Below are positions 8,394-14,735 of a stretch of DNA of 59,993 nt, piece by piece. This stretch comes from a virus: positions 1-59,993 of IMG/VR virus record IMGVR_UViG_3300044630_000957. One strand, written 5' to 3'. Made by a program: the position numbers and the translations under genes. The notes beneath the pieces were generated by a model. It ran no database searches and was not told where the DNA came from. It was given only the letters and a program-made list of their open reading frames with translations. How positions within the stretch are numbered: position 1 is the first letter of the stretch; each line of letters starts with the position of its first letter.

Positions 8394-9047
8394 TTACGCC
8401 TCCTTGCGCACGGCGGATCGGTCTAGGATTTTGGCGAGGTCTTCGCCGTTCAACATTGCCGCCGCGCGATCGTACATGCTCTGCCAAACTGGGATGCGTT
8501 CGTCGTTCTTGAGGAACGGCGTCGCTTCAACCAGCGTGCCGTAGAGCAAGAGCTGCGGGGCGTATTCGGTGATCCAGTTCGTCTGCACGCTCTCGTCGAG
8601 CAATGGCGGCAGCTCATAGTACAGGATCTCAAAGGGGTATTCTGCGTCGGGTGTCGGCGCAAGCAGCCAGTGGCTGTAGTCATAGTCGCTGTAGAAGATG
8701 GGCGTGTCCGTCTCCAACGCGTTCGGCCAATAGGACCGCAGATATTCATAGACGCGGGAGAACAGGATTTTGCGGTCGTTTCCTGTTGTGCCAGTGCCGA
8801 TGTTAATCGACACCGTGTCGCGCCAGCGATCAGGCTTGGGGTAGACAGACTGACCCGCAGAGAGCGTGCCAGTCACGACGTTGATGAAGCCCTCGACCTT
8901 CAGCTCGCGGGCGATGCGGCGCTCGGCGAGGTTGATTAAACGTGGGATTTGCTCAAAGACAATCGGGTCGGACGCAAGCGTATTGCCGCGCTCAAGGTAG
9001 CGCTGCACGTCTTGTTTCAACGTCGTGAATGTCATCGCAGTGGCCAT
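8394..9047 (-). CDS. Head-tail adaptor-like protein
   Basis: 217 aa, starting MATAMTFTTLKQDVQRYLERG. The order of elements (N-terminal helix, IPRLINLAERRIARELKVEG, then FEILYYELPPLLDE and a C-terminal LLLYGTLVEATPFL helix) resembles the adaptor family that sits under the portal in podoviruses such as SU10. It is the first gene after a sigma70-like promoter (9075-9103) and precedes the fibre gene. A second adaptor-like gene lies at 22250-23236, so the phage may use two adaptor rings, or this one may act as a tail accessory factor. Confidence 0.6.
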   Translation of the reverse strand: MATAMTFTTLKQDVQRYLERGNTLASDPIVFEQIPRLINLAERRIARELKVEGFINVVTGTLSAGQSVYPKPDRWRDTVSINIGTGTTGNDRKILFSRVYEYLRSYWPNALETDTPIFYSDYDYSHWLLAPTPDAEYPFEILYYELPPLLDESVQTNWITEYAPQLLLYGTLVEATPFLKNDERIPVWQSMYDRAAAMLNGEDLAKILDRSAVRKEA

Positions 9048-9074
9048 AACGTGCCCCTATATCAGATTTAGCGC

Positions 9075-9103
9075 ATAATAACAGCCTTCGCCGCGACTGT
9101 CGA
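9075..9103 (-). promoter_or_regulatory. Sigma70-like promoter inside the late arm
   Basis: On the minus strand TCGACA (9103-9098), a 17-base spacer and TATTAT (9080-9075) each match the consensus hexamers at five of six positions. The predicted start of the transcript is near 9068, just before the adaptor gene at 9047. It would separately drive adaptor, fibre, hub and ejection genes downstream of the lysis block. It lies in the only non-coding gap of this part. Confidence 0.55.
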
Positions 9104-9112
9104 AGATATTGT

Positions 9113-9298
9113 TTACCCAGCGAGGAACTGCGCAAGCAGAGCGAAAAACGCTCCGAGAGCCGCCAGACCGCCAGCCAACTTAGCTTTGCCGCTGAGGGCG
9201 GGCTTCTCTGCGCCTTCCATAGGGATAATCTTGCCTACAGCCTTCTTGAGAATGGCCTTCTCGGCTTCCTTCTGGATAAGTTTCTTCAAATTAAGCAT
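9113..9298 (-). CDS. Small one-TM membrane protein, possible holin or lysis accessory
   Basis: 61 aa. The start MLNLKKLIQKEAEKAILKKA is preceded by AAGGAG at 7 bases and is far better than any earlier in-frame start. The N-terminal half is a basic amphipathic helix; residues about 43-60 (GLAALGAFFALLAQFLAG) form a single hydrophobic segment at the very C-terminus. It lies directly downstream of the endolysin, so a pinholin-like or lysis-timing role is reasonable, but the family was not identified. Confidence 0.6.
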   Translation of the reverse strand: MLNLKKLIQKEAEKAILKKAVGKIIPMEGAEKPALSGKAKLAGGLAALGAFFALLAQFLAG

Positions 9299-9309
9299 TG
9301 TCGTTCTCC

Positions 9310-9924
9310 TTATAACCAAGCAGCGTATTTCTTGGTCTTGGCTTTGCGGTCGTCGAGGCCGTGTGTGCCCCCGTTGATCCGCTTGGTGAGTTGCAGAATG
9401 GCAGCGTCGTTGATGCCCTGATCGCAGATCGACCACAGCTTGTTTGCGTCAAAGAACCACAACGCGCTTTCGAAGCCGAGTTCGTTAGCGACGATGTCTG
9501 GGTTGTCTAACACCTCCTGTTCGCGCCCGATGTACTTGCCGAATGCGCGGTAGTTGTTCTTCCCGGTGAGTTGGAGCGGACCCCTGCCCCGGTATTTCCA
9601 GCCCTCGCCTGACGCTTCATCGCCGTTGCCCATACGGTTGGCGTAGACGCGATTGGCAATCTTTTGCGGCTGGCGTTCATAAGCACGGGCCATAGCATCC
9701 GTGGGAAAATACTTCCCAAAGATGCCGCGCAAACCCTTTGCGCCATAGTTCAGGTTCTCACTGAACGCTTTGAAATTGCCGCTTTCATGCGCCGTCTGAG
9801 CGAAGAAATGTGCGGCGCGGTTTTTGTTCAGCTTGAAGTGCGCGCAGGCGGCCTTCAGCGTCCCCGGACCAAACGCGCCATCTGGATGGCATCCACATTT
9901 ATCTTGTAGGTTTATAAGGCTCAT
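9310..9924 (-). CDS. Endolysin, glycoside hydrolase family 19 type
   Basis: 204 aa, starting MSLINLQDKCGCHPDG; the ATG overlaps the upstream stop (ATGA). The first 35 residues resemble a short peptidoglycan-binding-like helix pair (DGAFGPGTLKAACAHF). The GH19 chitinase/lysozyme core follows: FFAQTAHESGNFKAFSENLN with the presumed catalytic Glu in HES, then GWKYRGRGPLQLTGKNNY, a hallmark of the family, and a C-terminal ITKRINGG-like LTKRINGGTHGLDDR. No signal peptide is present, so release needs a holin, and the neighbouring membrane genes are candidates. It cleaves the glycan of peptidoglycan at the end of infection. Confidence 0.9.
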   Translation of the reverse strand: MSLINLQDKCGCHPDGAFGPGTLKAACAHFKLNKNRAAHFFAQTAHESGNFKAFSENLNYGAKGLRGIFGKYFPTDAMARAYERQPQKIANRVYANRMGNGDEASGEGWKYRGRGPLQLTGKNNYRAFGKYIGREQEVLDNPDIVANELGFESALWFFDANKLWSICDQGINDAAILQLTKRINGGTHGLDDRKAKTKKYAAWL

Positions 9925-10436
9925 TTCCCTGCACTCCGCCAATCTGGAAAGTCATTCTCGTCCACCACGCCGTCACCGTTCGCATCATAGCGCATATCGT
10001 TGCGATACTTCTCCCAAGGCTCCATGTCATCGTCATCGTCATCATCGTCGTCTTCAGGCTCGTCGATAAAGACTGTGGCCTGCGGATTGTCGTATGTTTT
10101 TGGTGCTTCAGGCTGCATCTCTGGTGTCAGGTCGAGCGGCGCGGGTGGTGCTGGCGCAGGCTCTTCTGGCTCAGGGTCGTTGCGATCTTCCGGTGGTGGT
10201 GGAACCAACTCGCCCTTCATACCCATCAACGTAGCATAGGAGCCAGCCACAGCGCCAACAACCGAGGTCATGACGTATGACAGCAAGCCGAACACATCCT
10301 TGTTGTCGATGACTTCATTCGACACGAACAGGCCCGCAATCATGGCAACGGTAATAGTGCAGATGACAAACGCCATCGTGCGGGCAGCCATGAGGAGCGC
10401 CTTGATGCGCGCATCCATTAATTTATCTTCCATCAT
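9921..10436 (-). CDS. Two-TM holin-like membrane protein with C-terminal EF-hand loop
   Basis: 171 aa. Hydrophobic segments at about 18-40 (TMAFVICTITVAMIAGLFVS) and 48-68 (VFGLLSYVMTSVVGAVAGSY) are followed by a Pro/Glu-rich hydrophilic tail and a run of nine Asp residues. The end reads DANGDGVVDENDF, a canonical 12-residue calcium-binding loop (Asp at 1, 5, 9 and 12, Asn at 3). The start sits in a TGATGATG junction with the upstream gene. Two TM helices next to the endolysin suggest a holin. A calcium-binding acidic tail is unusual for a holin, so an envelope or virion role cannot be excluded. Confidence 0.6.
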   Translation of the reverse strand: MMEDKLMDARIKALLMAARTMAFVICTITVAMIAGLFVSNEVIDNKDVFGLLSYVMTSVVGAVAGSYATLMGMKGELVPPPPEDRNDPEPEEPAPAPPAPLDLTPEMQPEAPKTYDNPQATVFIDEPEDDDDDDDDDMEPWEKYRNDMRYDANGDGVVDENDFPDWRSAGK

Positions 10437-10957
10437 CAGTCCTTTCCGGCCAGCGGGTTCGCCAGCGTCTTTTGAATACGTTCGGCAGTCTCAGCCTCAA
10501 GTTCCTTGATGCGACGCTGCTGCTCCTGATCCTGCTGACGCAGTTGCTCTATGACGGCGCGCTGCATCGCCATGTTCTGCGCATCGCTGTTTCTAACGCT
10601 GCTCGACACCGCGTCAACCGTTTGGCGCGTCCCGCTTACGCTGCTGGAAATGCTGCCCGTCATATAATTAAGGGCTTCGCTGTTAATCTTGGTCAGACGC
10701 TCGACGCTCGTGACGCGCTCATCCAGCACCGAAATGCGTCCTTCAATGCCAGACAGGTCAGGCGGCACATAAGCCGCTGTGACTTCCTTCATGGTCAAGA
10801 ACTGCTGATACACTTGGAAGCCAGCCCAGAGGCCGCCGACAATGGTCGATATAGCCGCGAAGATAATGGCAATCTTGCCACTGCTCAGGCCACCAATCTT
10901 AAAACTGAAGCCGCTCTCATCAAAGGCGACCTTGGGTTCCTCATCTGTACTGCTCAT
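10436..10957 (-). CDS. One-TM coiled-coil membrane protein
   Basis: 173 aa. A hydrophilic N-terminus (SSTDEEPKVAFDESGFSFK) is followed by one membrane segment (IAIIFAAISTIVGGLWAGF, about 29-47) and then a long heptad-rich region (ISVLDERVTSVERLTKINSE; later QDQEQQRRIKELEAETAERI). The topology, a TM anchor with a long periplasmic coiled coil, is like an inner-membrane spanin (Rz-type) or a lysis regulator. Its start overlaps the end of the exported nidogen-like gene by 17 bases. The order membrane protein, holin-like, endolysin, small TM protein forms a lysis block. Confidence 0.6.
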   Translation of the reverse strand: MSSTDEEPKVAFDESGFSFKIGGLSSGKIAIIFAAISTIVGGLWAGFQVYQQFLTMKEVTAAYVPPDLSGIEGRISVLDERVTSVERLTKINSEALNYMTGSISSSVSGTRQTVDAVSSSVRNSDAQNMAMQRAVIEQLRQQDQEQQRRIKELEAETAERIQKTLANPLAGKD

Positions 10958-12590
10958 CTACCATCTCCTGCCAGCGGGCATCATTCGTCTGCATCAGTCG
11001 ATACAATTCAAAGTTTGCGTCTTGCAGCCTACGTCGGCTGTATATATCACGAATTGCGTAAAAGTCAGCCCTATCTTGCAGGGATGTCTGAGTGTACGCA
11101 GCGAAGCCCGGCACGGCCCCCATTTCATTGATGGTTTCCGATTGGCCTTCTGACATCTCGTTTTCTGATTTTTCAGATGAGGCGGTTGCCGCAGCGGGCG
11201 CGGCGTTGCTTTGACCGCCGACGCTGTTCAGAATTTCAAAGGTATTAGCCATCGAAACAGGGCTGCCCACTGATATGGCGGCGTCGAGCGGTGACGAACC
11301 AAGGCCGACACCGCTGCCGCCTGCAACGGAAGCACTCGACCCAAAATCAACGCGCATTTGGAAGCCAGCAAAGCCCTGCACCGATTGTGCGTTGCCTTCA
11401 AAGGCCGACGCTTGGCTGGCCTGTTCGGCCTCCTCGAAGAAGGCCGATTGCTGCGCGCTCTCCTCAAGCGCCGTAGCATTTGCTTCTTGCTCCGCGCCCG
11501 ATGCGTCTTGGCTTTCCAAAGCGTTCTCTGCGCCTTCCAGCGACGCCAAGGTTTCACTGGCTAAAGTTTCTTTATCATCTTCGGGGCCCTGCGCCGCCAA
11601 TGCAGCCAATTCTTCAGGGGACAGGCGCTCGTCATCAATATCTTCTAAATCCTGTTCCGACACCAGTTCTTCGATGGTGTCGTCTTCGACCGCCTCTTCA
11701 ACGGCAGCCTCCTCAGCGGCAGTTTCGGCGTCAGCTTCGAGCGATGCTTCGGCAGTTTCCAGCGCCTGTTGCGCTTCTTCAATCTCCTGCTCGGCCACAT
11801 CTTCCATCTGCACTTCTTCCTGCGGCGTCTGCTCGACTGAAGCAACGGCAGTGTCCGATGTGCTTTCCGTAGGATCAGGTGCGCCGACATCGATGGCTAC
11901 GGATGCCGGTGGGCAAGTGGGGTCCATGGGCGTTGCGTTGCAGTCAACAGGCACAACCTCTGGCTCGGGCGCAATCCACGACAAGAGGCCCGACTGGTTC
12001 TGAAGGAACTGCGCGTTGCGCCCGTAGAAGAGCGGGATGTTATCGTCGGCAGTTGGGCCGGTGAGGCCCGCAGTAAAGTCGCGCCGACCGGAGAAACCCA
12101 GATTGCCAAAATTCAGTTGTATGTCGCCGTCGGCAAAGAGGCCAATCTCGAAGGTGCTGCTGTTGTTCGTGCCATATTCGTTCACGCCATACCAGCCGAA
12201 TAGGATCGAGCCGTCGTCGCGGCGATAATATGGGTTGCCAGTGTAGCTGATTAGGTCTGACCAGTAGGCGTAGATTGTGTTGCGCTGCGCCATTTCGATA
12301 GGCTGACCATTGCAGCACAGATGCGCGCCGCTCTGGAACGACACAAAGCCATTGCTCGAAACCCACGCGTCGGTGAACGTCTGGCCCCAATACTCAAATT
12401 CAAAGCCAAGGCTGACGTTCCGCGTGCCATCGTCACCCAGATTGAGGGGCGTCATTGTGGTAGGCGCGCCGTTGATTTGCGGGGGGATTAAGGCAGGCTC
12501 ATAGGTCTGCGCAGCCGCAGATGTACTGACCAGCAATGCAGCCAGTAAAGAGATTAGACGCTTAGTCTGCGTCGGGGCGGCGGTCGGCAT
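10941..12590 (-). CDS. Exported nidogen-like domain protein with acidic Ala/Glu-rich stalk
   Basis: 549 aa. The start MPTAAPTQTKRLISLLAALL gives a clear signal peptide ending ...STSAAAQ; it overlaps the upstream gene by 29 bases, with GGAAG upstream. After cleavage comes a beta-sandwich region (VSLGFEFEYWGQTFTDAW, VSSNGFVSF, then DGDIQLNFGN), the pattern of nidogen (NIDO)-like extracellular domains. Residues about 230-390 are a long Glu/Ala/Ser-rich helical stalk, followed by a Ser/Gly-rich part and a basic C-terminal helix (YSRRRLQDANFELYRLMQ). It would act in the periplasm or outside the cell. A phage protein exported by the host route is unusual. The function is unknown. Confidence 0.65.
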   Translation of the reverse strand: MPTAAPTQTKRLISLLAALLVSTSAAAQTYEPALIPPQINGAPTTMTPLNLGDDGTRNVSLGFEFEYWGQTFTDAWVSSNGFVSFQSGAHLCCNGQPIEMAQRNTIYAYWSDLISYTGNPYYRRDDGSILFGWYGVNEYGTNNSSTFEIGLFADGDIQLNFGNLGFSGRRDFTAGLTGPTADDNIPLFYGRNAQFLQNQSGLLSWIAPEPEVVPVDCNATPMDPTCPPASVAIDVGAPDPTESTSDTAVASVEQTPQEEVQMEDVAEQEIEEAQQALETAEASLEADAETAAEEAAVEEAVEDDTIEELVSEQDLEDIDDERLSPEELAALAAQGPEDDKETLASETLASLEGAENALESQDASGAEQEANATALEESAQQSAFFEEAEQASQASAFEGNAQSVQGFAGFQMRVDFGSSASVAGGSGVGLGSSPLDAAISVGSPVSMANTFEILNSVGGQSNAAPAAATASSEKSENEMSEGQSETINEMGAVPGFAAYTQTSLQDRADFYAIRDIYSRRRLQDANFELYRLMQTNDARWQEMVDEQYR

Positions 12591-13566
12591 TTTCTTCCCA
12601 TGCCGCTGTCGCAGCCTCACCGATTGCGCCCATGAACGGGCAGGGCGTACCAGCCATCTCCATCGCCCTGAAGACACGGGTGTCTTGGCACAGGAGGCTC
12701 ACGGCAGCGACGCGCATGCCCATGTCGTACAGGGTCTTCGAGAGCTTCATCCGCTCACAGTTTTGGTCGCGCACAGTGCGGCCAGCCGACAGGCCGATGA
12801 TTTGCGTCTGCACTGCACCAGACTGCCCAGTGGTGCAAAGATCTTGGCTGTAGGACATCATGCTTGGCGCGATGGCGCTGGGCGGAGGCGACTTGATGTT
12901 CTGATCGATAACCTGCCGAGAGACGTTCTCGCTATAGCTTTTGCTGTCGGAGACGTTGACGTTGTTGTTCTGGTTGACGTTGTTCGTCGTGCTGTTGATT
13001 GTCGAGTTCGACGTGTCGTTGTTGATGTTCCGGTTGGTGTTATCGGACCTGCTATTCACGCTCTGGTTGATCGTGCTGTTGCTCGTGTCGGTATTGATGT
13101 TCCGGTTGACGTTATCCGACGTGCTGGTGTTCTGGTTGATGTTCGTCATCGTGCCAGAATTGACGTTGGTGTTCTGGTTGATGTTCGTCATCGTGCCAGT
13201 ATTTTGGTTGATGTTCGTGTTCGTCGAAACATTGTTGTTCGTGTTGACCGACGTGCTCACGTTATTGTTGTTGTTCGTGTTGACCGACGTGCTCGTGCTG
13301 GCGTTCACGTTGTTGTTCGTGTTGACCGACGTGCTGGCAGACGTGCTGTTGTTGTTATTCGTGTTCGTCGACGTGCTGGTGGAATTGTTGTTATTGTTGT
13401 TCGTGTTTGTGCTGGTCGTCGTATTGGTGTTGTCCGACGTGCTGGTCGTGGTCGTGTTATAGATATATTCCGTAGGCGCTACGGATGCAGGCGGAGGGGT
13501 TGCCTGCGCAAACACGAGAGAAGCCGCGCTGGTGGCGGCCACAAAACCAAACAGAAACCGTTTCAT
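12562..13566 (-). CDS. Exported Asn/Thr/Ser-repeat (prion-like) protein with Cys C-domain
   Basis: 334 aa. The ATG at 13566 overlaps the upstream stop (TGATG). MKRFLFGFVAATSAASLVFA is a standard signal peptide. Residues about 40-215 consist almost only of Asn, Thr, Ser, Val and Ile in short repeats (NTNNN, STSVNTNNN, NINQNT). The C-terminal domain has four Cys (DLCTTG, DQNCERMKL, LLCQDTR, GTPCPFMG) that could form two disulfides after export. The C-domain looks conserved and globular; the repeats resemble amyloid-forming Q/N-rich domains. It lies beside another exported protein and the lysis block. No known family name comes to mind. Confidence 0.7.
   Translation of the reverse strand: MKRFLFGFVAATSAASLVFAQATPPPASVAPTEYIYNTTTTSTSDNTNTTTSTNTNNNNNNSTSTSTNTNNNNSTSASTSVNTNNNVNASTSTSVNTNNNNNVSTSVNTNNNVSTNTNINQNTGTMTNINQNTNVNSGTMTNINQNTSTSDNVNRNINTDTSNSTINQSVNSRSDNTNRNINNDTSNSTINSTTNNVNQNNNVNVSDSKSYSENVSRQVIDQNIKSPPPSAIAPSMMSYSQDLCTTGQSGAVQTQIIGLSAGRTVRDQNCERMKLSKTLYDMGMRVAAVSLLCQDTRVFRAMEMAGTPCPFMGAIGEAATAAWEENADRRPDAD
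12945..13460 (-). repeat. Low-complexity tandem repeat coding the Asn-rich tract
   Basis: On the plus strand units such as GTTGTTCGTGTTGACCGACG recur at variable spacing, mixed with TTGTTATTG-type runs. All of it is one open frame on the minus strand, and the repeats translate to NTNNN/STSVNT. Such DNA can slip during replication, so tract length may vary between isolates. Confidence 0.9.
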
Positions 13567-13778
13567 CACCGATCCGCCTTGTTATCCAATTTATCTTCGA
13601 TCCGGCGAAGGTGCGTCATCACCTCGTCGAACTTCTTGTCAATGGCGTTGAACCTCTCTTCACCAAAGCCAAGGCGCGCCTCCATGAGGGTAAGCCTGTT
13701 GTTGAGGTTGACCCAGACCGTTATGAGGCCGCCGATGAAGGCCAGCACGGTGACGATGGTGTTGATGTCAAAGTCCAT
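13566..13778 (-). CDS. Small TM plus coiled-coil protein, 70 aa
   Basis: MDFDINTIVTVLAFIGGLIT gives one membrane helix at about 7-25, followed by a heptad-rich helix (LTLMEARLGFGEERFNAIDK, then VMTHLRRIEDKL). The start is coupled to the upstream DUF5856-like gene through TAATG and the stop to the Asn-rich gene through TGATG. This architecture matches small phage membrane proteins in lysis cassettes (spanin or holin accessory), but there is no diagnostic motif. Confidence 0.65.
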   Translation of the reverse strand: MDFDINTIVTVLAFIGGLITVWVNLNNRLTLMEARLGFGEERFNAIDKKFDEVMTHLRRIEDKLDNKADR

Positions 13779-14140
13779 TATTTCAGGTTCCGCAGCTTAT
13801 ATACGGCGGTCAGATACACTTCCGTGACGCCGTCGACGAGGTTGGCCACTGCGCGGTTGCCCTTGCAGACGGCCTCGTGGTTCTCCTCGATCCAGTCCGC
13901 ATCAGCCTCTAGGAGCTTCAGCACGTCACGCTCAGTCACCTTCGGGGCCGGTATGTTCCCGATGAGGCTGAACGCGCCTTGGTAGGCTTCTACGAGCTTG
14001 TCGATCGCGTCGATCACGTCGTCGTAGAAGCCGCCCAAAGCCATGTGCTTTGCGAAACTGCCATCACCCTTGGCGCGCCAGTGCTCAAAGTGCGCCACGT
14101 TGCGTGCGTAGAACACGCGGCTGATGAGTTCCTCGATCAT
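13778..14140 (-). CDS. DUF5856-like (ferritin/Dps-like helical) protein
   Basis: 120 aa, starting MIEELISRVFYARNVAHFEH one base after the upstream stop. The segment HFEHWRAKGDGSFAKHMALG followed by FYDDVIDAIDKLVEAYQG has the spacing of the ferritin-like Dps superfamily (His, Glu and Asp positions on two helices), as in the phage family DUF5856. A C-terminal helix (VNLVDGVTEVYLTAVYKL region) completes a four-helix bundle. It may bind metal or protect DNA; whether it is active is unknown. The assignment is from memory of the family pattern. Confidence 0.6.
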   Translation of the reverse strand: MIEELISRVFYARNVAHFEHWRAKGDGSFAKHMALGGFYDDVIDAIDKLVEAYQGAFSLIGNIPAPKVTERDVLKLLEADADWIEENHEAVCKGNRAVANLVDGVTEVYLTAVYKLRNLK

Positions 14141-14141
14141 G

Positions 14142-14345
14142 TTACGCGCCGTTTGGCGCAAGCTGGGTGTTTGCCTGCTCCATGATTTTGCGCAGCATCG
14201 GGTCGGCTATCTTATGTGGCAGCTCCTGCAATGCGGCGAGGATAAGGTTTATGTCGTTGACGGCCAGTTCCAACTTTACAACTGGCTCCTGCGGTGCAGC
14301 TTGAACCTGATTGTCTACGTCGAGGTGGTCTAGTTCTTTATTCAT
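14142..14345 (-). CDS. Small late protein, 67 aa
   Basis: Starts MNKELDHLDVDNQVQAAPQE and has a helical C-terminal half (NLILAALQELPHKIADPMLR). AGGAGA is present upstream (CAAAGGAGACAGACTATG). The pattern VNDINLILAALQELPHK is typical of a short phage protein that often precedes the ferritin-like gene; its function is unknown. Confidence 0.7.
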   Translation of the reverse strand: MNKELDHLDVDNQVQAAPQEPVVKLELAVNDINLILAALQELPHKIADPMLRKIMEQANTQLAPNGA

Positions 14346-14362
14346 AGTCTGTCTCCTTTGAT

Positions 14363-14734
14363 TTAACTAGCTGGTGGTGTTGGTGTCGGGGTTGGTTCTT
14401 CCCACGGGAAATCGCCATTAGGGACGTCCACTACTGGGTCTTTGATTAGCGCAATCTGCTTGTTGATTTGCTCGTCAACGTGATCCTTGTAAGAACCGAC
14501 AACAACGGCTTCTATCCAACCAAGGACATCGGCTTCTGTCAAGTCTTCATAGGGAATGAACGTAGCCGGATCGAGGCTGTCCAACGGGAATGGCGTTGCG
14601 CCATTAAAGGTACCGCTGTCGCCGTCTTCGTCCGTGCCAGTGCAGGTCCATGTGGATTGAACGACAAAGTTATCTACGCTGCCGTCTGTGGTTTTCTTCA
14701 GGGACGTTACCGCCCATGTGTACGTAAGTGCCAT
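14363..14734 (-). CDS. Small structural-type protein (DUF7936-like), 123 aa
   Basis: MALTYTWAVTSLKKTTDGSV is followed by VVQSTWTCTGTDEDGDSGTF and a Pro/Thr-rich tail (PTPTPTPPAS). Proteins of this pattern follow fibre genes in many podo- and myophages and are likely virion-associated. The start is one base past the fibre stop. The family name is given from memory and is tentative. Confidence 0.6.
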   Translation of the reverse strand: MALTYTWAVTSLKKTTDGSVDNFVVQSTWTCTGTDEDGDSGTFNGATPFPLDSLDPATFIPYEDLTEADVLGWIEAVVVGSYKDHVDEQINKQIALIKDPVVDVPNGDFPWEEPTPTPTPPAS

Positions 14735-14735
14735 A

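Noticed and set aside
12945-13460. CRISPR-like regular short repeats
   Set aside because: Spacing is irregular, the spacers are themselves repeats, and the whole stretch is one open coding frame with a signal peptide upstream.
12685-13827. Plus-strand frames of 380 and 173 codons opposite the Asn-rich gene
   Set aside because: Both are low-complexity antisense of the Asn/Thr repeats and cross gene boundaries of the coupled minus-strand operon.
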